A program made the position numbers and the translations under genes. The notes below the pieces were generated by a model. It saw nothing but the letters and a program-made list of their open reading frames with translations. It did not search any database and was not told where the DNA came from. From Triplophysa rosa (Eukaryota > Chordata > Actinopteri > Cypriniformes > Nemacheilidae), in assembly GCF_024868665.1 (NCBI RefSeq), contig NC_079898.1, forward strand, positions 6,963,751 through 7,027,750: DNA of 64,000 bases, read 5' to 3'. Positions 1 through 13,400 of this stretch are shown piece after piece (positions within the stretch are counted from its first letter, which is position 1; each line of letters begins with the position of its first letter).

Positions 1-1770
1 TTTTAATAAATAATGTTAAATCAATCAATCTAATGTTTTATCAGGCCATTTACTTTATATTCTGATAGCCACAGTCTGTATTAAACATAGAAGGTCTGGA
101 AACTGAGAAAATGTGTTTTAGGCTCTGGTGCTGAAGCGAAGTCCCAGTGGTCTATTTTAATATTTAAAAAAACTACTGACAACAAAATGTAACAACTGAA
201 ATAAATGTATCATGAGCAGGAGTACTTACAAAGTTACTAACAGCCTTTCCATGCCATTCATACTAGAACTGATTCTAAATATTCTTTCCAATTAAAACAT
301 GATTCACAATGAAATGCTCTTAACATGCCGATTATTTATGCTATTAATATCATAAATGCTGTATGTAGATACAAGACGTTATGTTTTATAATCTGTCACA
401 AACCTATATAGCAAACAGTAAACTGACTGACAGCTAAAAATACTTTATTACTGCTGCATTTTCGTTTACTTTAGTGTTACAGAAAAAGTGTCCATTTATT
501 TACCTGCTCTTGGTGTCTGCAGGTCTTTATATGCGACGTGTCTTTGGCGGGAGAAGCAGCGCTCACGGAGCGGAAAGGGGTCAAATGAAGGGCGTTTGGC
601 GCTAAATAAAGATACTAGAGGATATAGCGGCAAAATATAATCAACATAAATGTCACTGAGTGCGCGTGATGTGTACATCTCTGTTATGTACATGCGCTGC
701 TCAATTTAAACCATTGTCTTGCTGTCCGGATGGAACGAAGGATAAGCTGGGTGAAAACCAGTCACCCTGGGAGCGTTTAAAAACACATTTTTATCTGCTT
801 TTCAGGTGGTTGACGTGACATATTTTCCCACACCCGCTCTCTGTCCGCTGGTGAAAGTGTGCTTACCTCTGTATGTGCGCACACGTGTCTGTGTGTGTGT
901 GCACGCACTTCGGGTTGGAACTCGATACCGAGAGCAGAGGAGAATTGTAAAGGCACGACCACGTAGAAACAGAAATGACATGCCGCCGTGTAAATAAGAT
1001 AAATACCATAATGCTATTTAGTTTGTTTAATACGAGAACAAGGTATAGATATATTATAGCATCAGATAAAGGTAACATCTCACTCCTAGTCCTGCTCGAC
1101 CTTAGTGCTGCGTTCGATACTGTAGACCATAAAATACTTCTAGATCGCTTACTGAAGTAATGATACACTGCTTCACGGCAGAACGGAAGATGCGTGACGT
1201 CATGTGAAAAGGGCGTATAGGGAGATCACAGGCATGTGCGGAGTGTTAAAGTTGTAATGACATTTAATACATTCAGAAAGTGTTTCACGAAAGGGATTTT
1301 GTTGCTTTTTTGCCTATTTCTGTCATATCTGTAATGTTTACATGATGTAAAATAATGTGAAATCTGCTTTAATTTAGTAATTGTCATTAGACTACTTTCA
1401 GACTACTTTCTCCTCATCTTGTGTACGAATGTACAGGAGTGTTAGGAGTCTGATTCATGTTTTAATAGCACCTCTGCTTTTAGTAGTAGTATTTTAGCTA
1501 TCATTTTAGTTGAGCAGTGTTTCCCACAGGATTTTGTGAGACTATGGCGCAAAGTGATGTTACGTGATAATTTGCATATTCGTGACATCATCACATCGTA
1601 CTTGCGTTTACTCTCGGAACAGTTACATACGGTACTGTATTTTATTACAACTGAAAGCCCAACAAATCCATTGTTGTTTACGGTACATATTTGTTGTTTT
1701 CATATGTTTCTTTGACCAAAAGAATACTATTTGAAGTTGATGAAAATGTTTTTTGTTGTTGTTTTTACAG
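1..1770. other. 5' flank: cul9 intron or upstream sequence, no exon found
   Basis: No coding exon of the downstream gene could be recognised here. The first supported cul9 exon opens at 1771, after a good acceptor, in the middle of a codon and at a point matching roughly residue 200 of human CUL9. This stretch is therefore most likely intron, with the promoter and first exons outside the window. About 481-960 is richer in CpG than its surroundings. The only identifiable element is a LINE scrap near 1045-1160. Confidence 0.6.
1045..1160 (+). mobile_element. LINE reverse-transcriptase fragment
   Basis: The plus frame reads LLVLLDLSAAFDTVDH followed by KILLDRLL and a stop. This is the well-known reverse-transcriptase motif around the first catalytic aspartate (A-F-D-T-V-D-H) of L2/CR1/Rex-type non-LTR retrotransposons. 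Only about 40 residues remain and nothing upstream or downstream continues the open frame, so it is a dead scrap. The exact LINE clade cannot be told from so short a piece. Confidence 0.75.
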
Positions 1771-4427
1771 GCAGTCGTGCCTACGTGCTCCTGTCTCTCA
1801 GTCAGCAGGATGGCATTGAACTGCACATGGACTTTGACAACCGCTACACACTGCTGGAGCTTTTCGCAGAGACCACCTCCTCTGAGGAGCACGGGATCTC
1901 CTTTGAAGGCATCCATCTACCCCAGGTACTCCTCCTCTATTCCTCGCCAGCCTGTGTTATCTTCTGGTAGTATCTTTTTATTGTTTGTATCTATTTTATT
2001 ATGTTGTATCTTTTAAAGATTCCAGGCAAGCTGCTTTTCTCCCTGGTAAAACGATACTTATGCGTCACTTCGCTGATGGACAAGCTTAACACTGCAGGGG
2101 TGGTGTCCGCCTCTGAGCGACAGGATGTCGGCCCCTCCTCCTCCACGGCCACCTACCAATCAGAACACGCGCGTATGCAGAGGGAGTTTGAGTTCACCAT
2201 GGCCATGGCCAACCTCATCTCTGAGCTGGTGCGCGTCATGGGCTGGGACCGCAACCGCCAGCCGCCGCTCGTCTTGAGGGCAGCCAGAAGTGCACAGAAC
2301 ATAAGCAACGAAATCCTGAAACACCTGATTCGCTCCATCTTTCAGCCACGCTTCTCCAGTTCGCCTTCCATCATGGTCGCGTCAGCAATTGCCACGGTCA
2401 CGCCACCAAAGAAGAAGAAAACGGCAAACGGTTTCAAGACGCGCTTGGAATTCACTTCACGTTCGGCTTACGTGGAGTATGTGCAGGACAACCTGAAGAG
2501 CGGGATGACGGTTCGTATGCTGGAGGATTATGAGGAGGTCAGCTCCGGGGACGAAGGAGAATTTCGCTACAGTAATGATGGTTCACCACCAGTGCAGGTC
2601 AGTGCTGTATTTATTAGATTCATGTTCTCGTGATCATCTTCTGTTTTGTTTTCATTCATTCAAGGTCCCACTTTCTTTGGCTTTCTGTACTTGCAGTAGT
2701 TTACTGTATTTGGACACTTAAGATACACTTAAAAATGCATGGCACCACACGACATTTTTTAAGACTATGGCCAATTCATAGATGAAAAACACTAAAATCA
2801 CTTCATTTAAATGTTTAATCTGCATTTATGTGTACACCACATTCTTAATATTTGAATAACTGCAATATATATTATTATTTATTTGTATTTAAAATTAGCA
2901 TGGTGAAAGTGCTTATATGATCCTTTAATATAAGGTTTCATGACGTAGCTGTTCAAATATTTTAGACACACTGTAAAAAAAAGGTCAGTCAACTTAAAAT
3001 AATAAGGCAACCTTTCACAAGCACTTTTTTTAGATAACTTGACAAACTGAGACTAAAGTTCACCCAACTCAAAAAAATATGTTTAAGTCATTAGTTGTCA
3101 CAACATAGTCAAGTTTACCTAATGAATAACAGAACAAAATATGTTTTGTTTACTGAACATCGATAGAGAATATAGATTGCCAATTTAAAAATAAACTCAT
3201 TTATTTGTCTTTTACTACAACTGTACATGTTTCTGCCCCAGACACACCCAAACTTTGATCAAAGAACTGTTTGAACAGTTTGTGTTGTGTGCATTTATAC
3301 CGGTTGTGCTGTTGTGTCATGCACTTACACCTCAACATTGAACACACAAACCTCAACCATGGTAACAATCAAAAACCATCATTCATTAAAAAACTCTAAC
3401 CATAACAGATAACTAACAGTAACGATGATATTAAAGCATAAATTAAGCCTGCAAGCACATTTTTTAAAGAAAAACAAATAAGAAACACAGACAACTCTTG
3501 CATTATTGTTTGTTCAGAATACACTGTTTTATAAGTTGGGCAAACTTTCTGATGCATTTTGGTAAAAAATTTGAGAATCTACGTCCAGTCAACAAAATAA
3601 TCTTTGTAAGAAACATGTTTAGGCTAATTTTGTTTAGTATATTCAAAATTCTATGTTCAAGTTAATTCTTTGTAGGGAGAACATTTTGAAAGTTTAATTT
3701 TTTACAGTGCAGTACATCAATACATGACAGTATGTGATGAATACACAATGAGCAAGCTCTATTTTAGGAAAGTAACTTGGGCTTTGACATTTCTGTTTCA
3801 TATCATTCGATGTCAGTAATTACTGATACATTAGCCTTTATTAAGACCAGTAGAAAATGAATGAGAAAATGAATTTTACCACTGTATTATTCACATTAGA
3901 GCTACAAGTTGCGACAGAGAACTTTGTTCTGTACTTGCGTAAATGTGAATATGTGTCGTGCTGCATGGACACTGTATCATGATGATAAATGATCTCTCTG
4001 TAAAAGCACAATCCAACTTGCTGCTTGCAAACATAGATGATAGTGCTTATAATGCTTGCGCTGTCTAAAAAGATGAAAGGTTGTTTTTGATTCAGTGACT
4101 GTGCATAGGTTGTTTATGCGAAAAACTTCATGTCTGCACATGTTAACTTGCGAGCGGTATAGCTAACATTTTCTGATAAAGGTCTATTGTTTTATAGCCC
4201 AGCCCTATATACAATATTTCAGTAAAATTGGCAGTGTTCTTAGTGTGGAGTTGCAAGCATACAGTCTTGTGTTTGGGCTCTTCAGGTGTACTGGAACTCT
4301 TTATCCAGAACATACTGGGTGCACTGGCACATGATTGAGATCCTGGGAAACGGCAGTGGCGCTCAGACTGAGAAAGAGAGTCAGGAAAAGGCCTCGTCCC
4401 TCACAGAGACTCTCAAACTCACTAATG
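1771..4427 (+). other. cul9: cul9 exons: N-terminal region and CPH (p53-binding) domain
   Basis: Exons are 1771-1925, 2019-2597 and 4286-4427. The first begins with two bases completing a codon from an upstream exon. The second and third together encode the CPH domain, from about [10 protein letters not shown] through [17 protein letters not shown] to [15 protein letters not shown] is a Tudor-like fold shared by CUL7, CUL9 and HERC2 and is the p53-binding part of CUL9. The domain is split by the 1.7 kb intron 2598-4285, exactly after the PPVQ motif. Confidence 0.93.
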
Positions 4428-7400
4428 GTAAGAAAGATGTCAGTTCTAGGGTTGTCCAAATTTATATGACCAAAATTCATTTTAATATTTCATTGTTTTT
4501 TGTTTATTTATTATTCTCAAAATCATTGTTACTTACTTACTTCAATGATTTTAATTAGTTGGTAATCAGTTTCTTTAGTGTAAAAAGTGTATCACTATAA
4601 ATTAAAGAAGTAAATTTAAAAATGTCATTTTTACATTACAGTAATGACATTGAATGAAACTATATTGATTGTGATCAATTAAAATATGATTTTGAGGTTT
4701 TGGGTATTCATCTCCTGTGTTTGGACTCTCCTCTCTTCTGAATGTTGTAGTGAGTCAGACGCTCTTCTTGAAGCCCCCTGGAGGGCTTTACTCGCTGCCA
4801 TACCTGATGGCGGGCTCCCCGGACAACGTGGGCACCCTGAGCCGAGCCGAGTGGTGGGAGGTGCTTTTCTTTTTCAGGAAGCTGGAACCCAAGCAGCAGC
4901 AAGAAGTGTACGGCATCCTGCGACAGAGCCTCGATGAGCCGGTAACAGCATCCTTCTCCTCCGCTCTACAAAGAAAAGCCTCAGAGTCGACTAAATGTGC
5001 CCATTTTCTGAAGTGTTGGTTTGGGGCAGATTAATCGGCCACTATTTAACCATTTTAAGATTATTGGCATCGACAGATAACTGTTGGCTTGGGTGTTTTA
5101 GCAGAAATGTTTTCTTCCCCTTGTGTCACTTTCTGAAATCCATCATCTCCCTTGCAAGTGTATATTGTGTCAGTTGGTGTAAAATGATTGTTAAATTTAA
5201 ATTCAGCAAATATCTCTTCAAATGACATAGGCGGTGTTTGTGAGTAAATCTGTTTTTGTTTTCGCACCCCTTGTATCTTTCAGATGGTGGAGCTGGATGA
5301 ATCTACTCTCATCCAGCTGTCTCTCTCGAGCGAGGTGGCGCAGAAGATCCATCACTACCTGAAGCAGAACTTGCAGGCCTCCTGTCTGGGCGACCTGCTC
5401 TGCTCGCACACTTTCATCAAGCACTACCTGATCCGTGGAGGCGTCGGCCTGGAGGATGACGACATGCTGATGGACAGCTCGCTCGGAGGACAAGGAGCTT
5501 CATCATCGTCATCGCTGTCGTCGGCCACCACTTCATCCTCCTCCTCGGCTTCTTCTTGCACTATGGGATCTGTGTCTAAGAAAGCTAAGAAGGAGACCCC
5601 AGCAGACGTGGCCGGCTGCGGCAGTGAGACAGATAGCGAACTTCCAAGTGAAGATGACACCAAGTACCCGGATGACTTGGAGGAGAAGATGAAAGGCAAG
5701 GCTTTTTTGTCCCTTTCTCTGAACCCACCGAGTCATGGTGATGTTAGCCGTGCTGAATCTGTCCAACAGGAAATTTCACAAGCGCTTCCTGTGCGAGCTC
5801 AGAAACTGCATTCACTTTTTTTTGTATTAGAATATTTTACTTTAAACACTTCTTAATCTTTTTTTATTGTGTAGTCTATTTTTTCTTAATGTATACTTGG
5901 TAGTAGTGTAGTCAGGCTGACTTCTATTTAACCACAAGACGTGCACTCACTGGCAGCAGTTTGATTATGAACCTTAAAATGGAAGCAAAGGGAACTAAAA
6001 ACTTACTTTTGCTGCCATGCAAGCACTGGTGTTTTCTTTAGGAAATCTAAATATATTGAAAGTATTTGGATGATTTAGATGTGGTTCTCAAACTGTTGTG
6101 TGCATACCACTAGTGGTACTTGAAGAGACCCCTGGTGGTACGTGACACGTCAGAAAATTAAAAACTCGTTACATTTCGTGTTTTAAATACAGTGTTTAAT
6201 ACATGATCGATAAATACAGAATACGTCTCAGCCTATGTGCAATTTTAATATAGTTGTATGAATTATTGTTTATTAACCATTGGTCGATTTGACTTGCTTT
6301 TGCGTCTCTCTCTCTCTTCCGATGAGCTACGTGTAAATGAAGCTTCTTATGTATTTCTGCACTTGAACCACTATTCAAAGCTGTTGTTAAGCGCTAATTC
6401 AACACGCGTTCAACAAGGTTAAATCAATGAAGCGTGCGTTGTGATTTAGTTTTGACACGCCGCTTTGACAAGATCCGCTGCAGTAAAGTGTGAGTCTCTG
6501 TTTGTTATATACAGCTGTTCTATTGACATTTAAGTATATGTATATTATATTGTTTATCTTCAGTGTTAAATATTATTTCCACAAAGTTAATAAATCCCCC
6601 TTAATAGTCATTTACAGAGCCCTGTTAACAGTGCACTACAGAAAAGTGTTTCGTCCACTATTACTGCTGACTTATTTGAAAAATCTGAAAAAAAAAACAT
6701 GTTCTTTAGTTTAGAAACAGCTGGTAAATAAAAAAGTGTTTGTATTATTAATAATACATTAGAATTGGAGATTAAAGATTCACAGCTCTACTACTGTTTA
6801 TTCTTATGATTTTCTATGGCGGTCATTTGGTGGTGCTTGGAACAACTCATTTTTATTAAAGGTAGTACTTGATCTGAAAAGTTTGAGAACCGCTGATTTA
6901 GATGATAGATCCATGTTAATACTGAGAGAAGTACCAGAGGTACAGCAGCGTTTGGGATGATGGTTGTGTGATTGTCTTGTGTTGTTTTGGATTGTTTCAG
7001 TGTTCAGCAGTCCAAAGGTTCAGGGTAAAAAGAGTTCTCTGGAGAAGATCGGGGAGGCGGTGGACATCATGAGGAAGAGCAGCTCAGACTCAGGACTGCA
7101 GCTGGCCGGCATGAAAGTCATCAGCAAGATTTTGGAGGAGGAGGGACCTCAGGAGAGAAGCACCCTCAGATCCGACTCGGCACAGAGCGTCCGGTAAGAC
7201 CCCAGATCTAGAAAAGCCAGGATATTGTTAAATATAACTCTGAGAAAATGATATACACCTAGAGTAGCATGACGGCGAGTATATAATGGGGGCATTTTCA
7301 TTTTAAATAATCGTTTGAATCAATTATTCATGGGAGACACAACACTTTAAGTGAGTGTTAATGAGTGCTTAGATTTCTTTCTCACGTGCAGTGATAAAGT

Positions 7401-10400
7401 GTTAAAGATGCTGGTGGACATGATCGGCAGTCAGCCGAAGCAGAACGCCATCACTGCGCTGCTGCTGACCCGCAGTCTAATGCTGAAATATGAATGGAGG
7501 GTCTCCTTCGCCACAGAGGGGGGTGTTAAAGCCATCCTGTCCTGTATGCAGGAGTATCCCGACTGTACACAGGTGCAGCAGATCGCACTGGCGGTGAGCA
7601 GCATGTCTTGTTCATTCTTTCATTTAAAATCACAAGCGCAGAATGAATTTAGAAATTGATTCCTAATAAAACCACAGTGCATGCAGTCTGCTGTAAAGAT
7701 GGGATTTGAAAACTGAACAAAGGGGTTTTGCCCTCTCGCAGACTCTGAAGGTCATAACAGGTGCCAGTAAGCATGACCCTGGCAGCGGGGGTGCGTGTCT
7801 CCCGCTGTCTGAGTCCGGCACTCAGATGATGCTGGAGATCTTCGCAAGCATCGGCTCGGCCACGCCAGAGGGCTCCAAAGGTCTCCTGGGTGCCATCCCC
7901 TCTGGCATCGACCTCATGCTCAGCACAACAGGGTGAGGTGTTTGACGTGTGTTTGTCCTTCGTACTGCACATGCTGACCGTCAGCTTATTTTAATGTCAT
8001 GATTTTAAGCAGGTGCGGCTTGTCCGTGAGGAACGGGCTGCTGGTCATCATCATGCTGATCTCTAGCCACAAGACCCTGGCGGAGCAGCTGGTCGCCTAC
8101 AACGTCAGTGGCACGCTGAAGAAGTGCCTTTCTGCTCAGAATCAAAACGGCACGCTGGCCATCATCGCTCTCAACCACATCTCCTTGGTCCACAAACTGG
8201 AGAAAAAAGGTGCCGCTGTCCATCTTAATTCCAGTTTCTTTTTTTATTGTAACACACATCATAGTGTCTCTTTTAAATATTAAATTCGGACTTATTCTGG
8301 TTTGTGAAACAGTTGGTAGGGCTGTTCACAGATTTATTGGGATTAATCGCATCTAGAATAAAAGTTTGTTTACATGTTTGCGCACTGTGCATTTATAAAT
8401 ATTTATATGCAATTTAAATTATATGTAGATATATACTAGGGATGTGCTCTACGGCTAATTTGACAGTCGTTTAAACGAAAGTTTTGTAACCGTGTAGTCG
8501 ACCAGTCTAAAACTAAGAATGTAGGCTATTAATCAAATTGTTCATATCCAATATTTAATGTAGCTAGAACACTTTCCTTACGTTATGATCATTAATATTT
8601 CTGCATTTGCTGATGCGCCAACCCTGACTGGATCGATTTAGCAGCTGCAAGAAGTGACGCTTTGGCTGGTCTGTGCCTGGGCTTAAAATATGTAGCATTG
8701 TAAATATTACACTGAAATCATAAAACTTAAAGTATTTAACAACAATTAATTAAAAGCTTAAAAATGAACGTTTCATTATTTGTTTATTTAAATGATGTTG
8801 AATGAAAAAAACTTTGCTTTTTTAATTATGTCGCAATTTAAGAAGCCTACAAGTAATAATTAGGGTAGGCCTATAGTATATCAACAAACAAGATAGCCTA
8901 CATTATATCATGTTTTTATTATTTATAAAGCAAAGCAATGTGTGTAAACAAAAAAGCGAAGAGAAAGCAATGGACAAAAAGTACAGAACAAGCTACAGAA
9001 CGCATTTGATCTCACGCTGAGAGAATGAAAAAGCCGCTAACAAAGCATATGGCCCATATTAGCTAATTTATAGAACATACATAGGCTCGACACTCGAGAC
9101 ATTCTCATCTCAGTTTTATTGTGTGCTCAAGATGCATTCACCGCATTTAGGCTACAGCTCATTCTGCCATCAAATAACGTCAATCCATCTTTCATGCATT
9201 TTAAATATTAAAATATTGAAATTTATTATCAAGTAATTGTTAACAAAAATGTATGTAGCTTTAGATCATTATCTACTTTTTTGTTTTATGCCTGCATTCC
9301 GTCCGCGTTTTCCGCATCGCGTCAATAAGAACCCAGTACAGTATGGTTACGCATGGCTATCAGTGAAATTATTATTATGCCACTTTGATATGACATAGTT
9401 TGCTTAAAACCTACCCGTTTTCCTCCTTTAAAACACCCCCACAACTCGTCTTTCAAGTGGTCATTTCTGAGCGTGCTGCAATTGGCACAAAGAAAACACA
9501 TGTTAGATCTGACCTTAAATTAAAACATTTCGTTCCTGATACACTTTTAAAGACTATTTATAATTATTTTTTCATACATATTGTTTTGGTATGTAATTTA
9601 AAAGGTTTTTAAATGAAACATTAAAATGAAAGTCATTCAAATTATAACATTGTGTAATTTTTTTGTGTAATCGACTGTTGTTTTCAATGTGGACTAGTAG
9701 GAGCTTACCATTTAAATGACTGGTCGATTAGTCTCGCACATCCCTAATATATACATGCGAATATTTCCTAAATATATACATGTTTGTGTTTACAAATACA
9801 AAATAAATGTGCACAGTACACAGACATATTATAAAAGCACAAACGTTTTTCTGAATGCGATTAATTACTACAAATCGTTGAACAGTGCTACACCAAAGAT
9901 AATATTAACTACTGACAATTAAGTTATATAAAACATTACTTTCATTCAACCAAACAGAAATATTTTTTTAATCAAATAAAGCTTTTTTTTATCATTTTCA
10001 ACTAACTTTTCAGCTCACAATAGCCAACTGAATGAACCAGTCTTACTAAATGAGCAAAGCTCATTCACATCTTGCATTCTCTGTGGTTCACTTGAAATGA
10101 TTCAAGGATCTCTTATATTCGCTAGTGACTGAAAAGTTCAATAGTTTAAATGAATCGGTTCAAATGAGTCATTCGTGTGCGAGTCGTTCTGAACACAATG
10201 TGCGTTCATACTGGCGAACTTGCTGTGTACAGGATACGCTGATTCAATGATCCAACTGCACAGCTAAAGACATTGCAATGATGTACGTCATGTTAATTTA
10301 AGACATTTCAATAAATTAAACGTGCTTGGATGCAAAACAAACAATCGTGAAAACACGGCTCTCGTTTTGTTCTGCAACTCTTTTTAGCGCCTCAGTGTGC

Positions 10401-13400
10401 TGATAGCGAAACAGCGCCTCCACTGTGGCGTAATGTCGCAACTGCAGTTACAAATGACAGTCTGATAAATGCACGCAGCATTTCTTGTGAAGACTCGCAA
10501 CATCATTTTGGCGAAAGTCTGAGGCCGCCTCCAATTTCTCTATGCAGGAAAAACCCTGTATATAAATGAACATTCAAGGGAGAGGAATTTGTGACTCAAA
10601 TTCAAGGAAGTTGGATGTTTGTCACATGGGTGTTTTCCCGTGTGGTTGCTTACTCCAAACCACATTTACAGATTTTATACCTTTTATAGATGTAAAACCC
10701 TGGGCTGCCTGGTACCCTGATTCTTGTTCCAAATCGGCTCAGAAGTCTTGTCTCGAAAGAGCAAACCAGTGACACCAGTAGACTGAGCGTTCCGTTCACT
10801 ATAGACCACAGTTTGAAAAGTTCTTTAAAAACTTTGTATTAAGGAATATGATGTGTTTATTTTGCCACAAACCACCAAATTTTCCCCTAAAACTACCACT
10901 AATAAAATGTACAGTAATATGAGTAATATGGAAAGTAATATCAACATATCAGTGAAGCACAGTCATTTTATTTATTTGATATTATTCGTGTTATTTTGCC
11001 ATGGTAAAAGCATGGAAGTAGTAAAACCTTTCAAAGCTACAGCAAACAATACATAAATGTTAAATAACTGTTAAAAATATGAACTTTCATTTTGTAAAAA
11101 TATTTTGAAAACATAACAAAGCTGGTTAAGGAGATATTTTACAAAAATACACGACAGTACAGAAAATGTAAAGGAACCGTTCACCCAAAAATGAAAATTC
11201 TGTCATCGTTTACTCTCCCTCAAGTTGTTTCAAAACTGTTTCAAATTCTTTGTTCTGTTGAACACAAAGATATTTTGAAAAATGTGGGAAACTAAACTGT
11301 TCTGGGGCACTATTGCCTACCATAGTAGATTTTCTTTACTATGGAAATCTATAGTGCCCCAGAACTGCTTGGTTAGAAACATTCTTCCACATAATTTTCT
11401 AGTGTTTTGTAGAATAACTAAATTTACACAGGTTTGTAACAACAAATCATGGCAGAAGTTTTCATTTATGGGTTCCTTTGGGACACACCCGCTTACGTCT
11501 CCATTTTAGTGCATAGGCGAAGTAATTTACCATACCAAACCATAACAATGCAATCATATAATAAAAGAATATAACGACAATAAATGAGCCATACTTGGTC
11601 ACACTGTGTTTGAAGCACATAGGATGCTTTACTTTGTTTTGAAAATAAAATATAACATGAATTTTGAGAAATAATAATAGTGATCCTCATCTAATCACAA
11701 TAATAATGTAATGAGTGTCTCAGAGGTACACAGTCATGTCTATGCTCTGGTGATTAGCCACGTGGTAATTAGATGCTGAATTACGTCTTAGATTGGAAAC
11801 ACGAGGGTTTGGATGATAATTGTAACGCGCTGCTCTGTTTGTGTCTGTAGAGTCTAAAGATGAGCATGACCTTAATGACACAGAGCTGAAGATGCTGGTG
11901 GTGAGTCTGAAGGAGATGCCAGTCACTAAAGAGGTCATACTGACCCTGGAACAGCTGCTGTGTGACGACACCTCGCAGCTGGAGGAAGAGAGAAACGAGG
12001 TGACCCGCAGCAGAGACACTTATCAGGATCTCATCCGTCTCATGGACCAGCACAGAGTGGATCGGGCTGTACAGCTCTCCATCCTCAGGTCAGATCGCAA
12101 CATTTTCCTTTTTCAAATCGTCCTGTTAACAATTTGTGGATTGAAAAACATGGCAACTGACTTTGTTTTGAACAGGATTCTGAGCAAGTTTCTAGATAAC
12201 TACAAGGAGGACCTGCTGCCGTGGCACGAGAGCATCGAGCCGTGTCTGTCCTCTATGATGGCCTTCATCAGCGACAGAGAGGTGCGTTCATCACCGTAAA
12301 GCATTACAGTGTCATCATGTGATGTCATACGGACTTCTTTTCTTTTCGTGCCCCTGTCACCCCTCTCAGGTCGTACAGCAGTTCATCCGCTTCCTGTACC
12401 GAATGGCGTCTCTGAACAAAGACTACGCTGTCGTGATGTGCCGTCTTGGCACCAAAGAGGCTCTCCTCAAAGCCCTGGACAAACACAGCACCAACCTGCT
12501 CATGGTCACAGAGCTGCGAGATCTCATCAACGACTGTGAGAAATACGCAAGTCTCTACAAGAAAATGACCACCAGTGTGCTGGCCGGATGCATACAGGTA
12601 CAAACCAGCATGTTCTGGTCAGATGACAAAACATGATGATATACCTGTGCATGAAACTTGAGATAGTTATTGTCCAATAACAATTACAGACTGATGTATT
12701 CATGTCACGTTCGTTATCTGTTTCATCAGATGGTTCTGGGTCAGATTGAAGAGCACCGCCGCAGCCATCAGCCGATCAACATTCCCTTCTTTGATGTGTT
12801 TCTGCGTAACCTGTGCCAGGGTCAGTGTCTGAATGACTGGTCATTATGTAGATGTGTTTGTAATATTAAAGGATCCCTTGAATTAAGTCAAATATTTTGT
12901 TGTTCTTCAGGCTCCAGCGTGGAACTGAAAGAGGACAAATGTTGGGAGAAGGTGGAGGTCTCCTCCAATCATCATCGAGCTAACAAGCTGACAGACAAAA
13001 ACCCCAAAACCTACTGGGAATCCAACGGCTGCACTGGCTCCCATTTTATCAACATTTACATGCACAAGGGTGTGGTCATCAGGTATGCTCCTGCTGCCAA
13101 GCTGAGCCTTTGACATTTAAATCTATACATGCTAGTGTCCAATAGTGGACTCGTGCTTTTTCAAACTGCGTTTAGATAGACGTTTACATGGCAAAATGTA
13201 AATGCTAAATTAAGATGATACCTTGCAGATATACCATTCATGGATTCATGGCATGTGAGTATGGAGGACTAAACTGCAAAAATTATAAATAAATAAATGT
13301 ATAAATAAATATATAAACGAATAAATGTAATAATATGAAAATAAATAAAGGAATGAATGGTTTGATAAAACAAAATCATTCGTTTTAGCTATTATTGATC

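Larger units (their letters stand above)
8210..11850. other. cul9 intron holding nested transposons
   Basis: This 3.6 kb intron contains an outer palindromic MITE (8317-9890) split by a younger hAT element (8437-9746), and a TTAA-type relic (about 11171-11479). Between 10080 and 10560 there is repeat-like sequence with short GAATCGGTTC-type motifs but no bounded element. I see no exon. Confidence 0.6.
4751..12597 (+). other. cul9: cul9 exons: central helical (armadillo-like) region
   Basis: Exons are 4751-4941, 5284-5695, 7001-7193, 7392-7593, 7742-7932, 8013-8209, 11851-12088, 12176-12281 and 12370-12597. They match the CUL7/CUL9 region between CPH and DOC, including [33 protein letters not shown] and [17 protein letters not shown]. 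The large exon 5284-5695 carries a Ser-rich low-complexity run (about 5500-5560) and an acidic stretch. It ends ATGAAAG followed by GCAAGG, so its intron has a GC-AG pair; the joined frame is correct only with this donor. Confidence 0.9.

Noticed and set aside
805..1000. Overlapping open frames on both strands near the window start
   Set aside because: GT-rich sequence (TGTGTGTGTGTG) gives chance frames; no homology or splice context.
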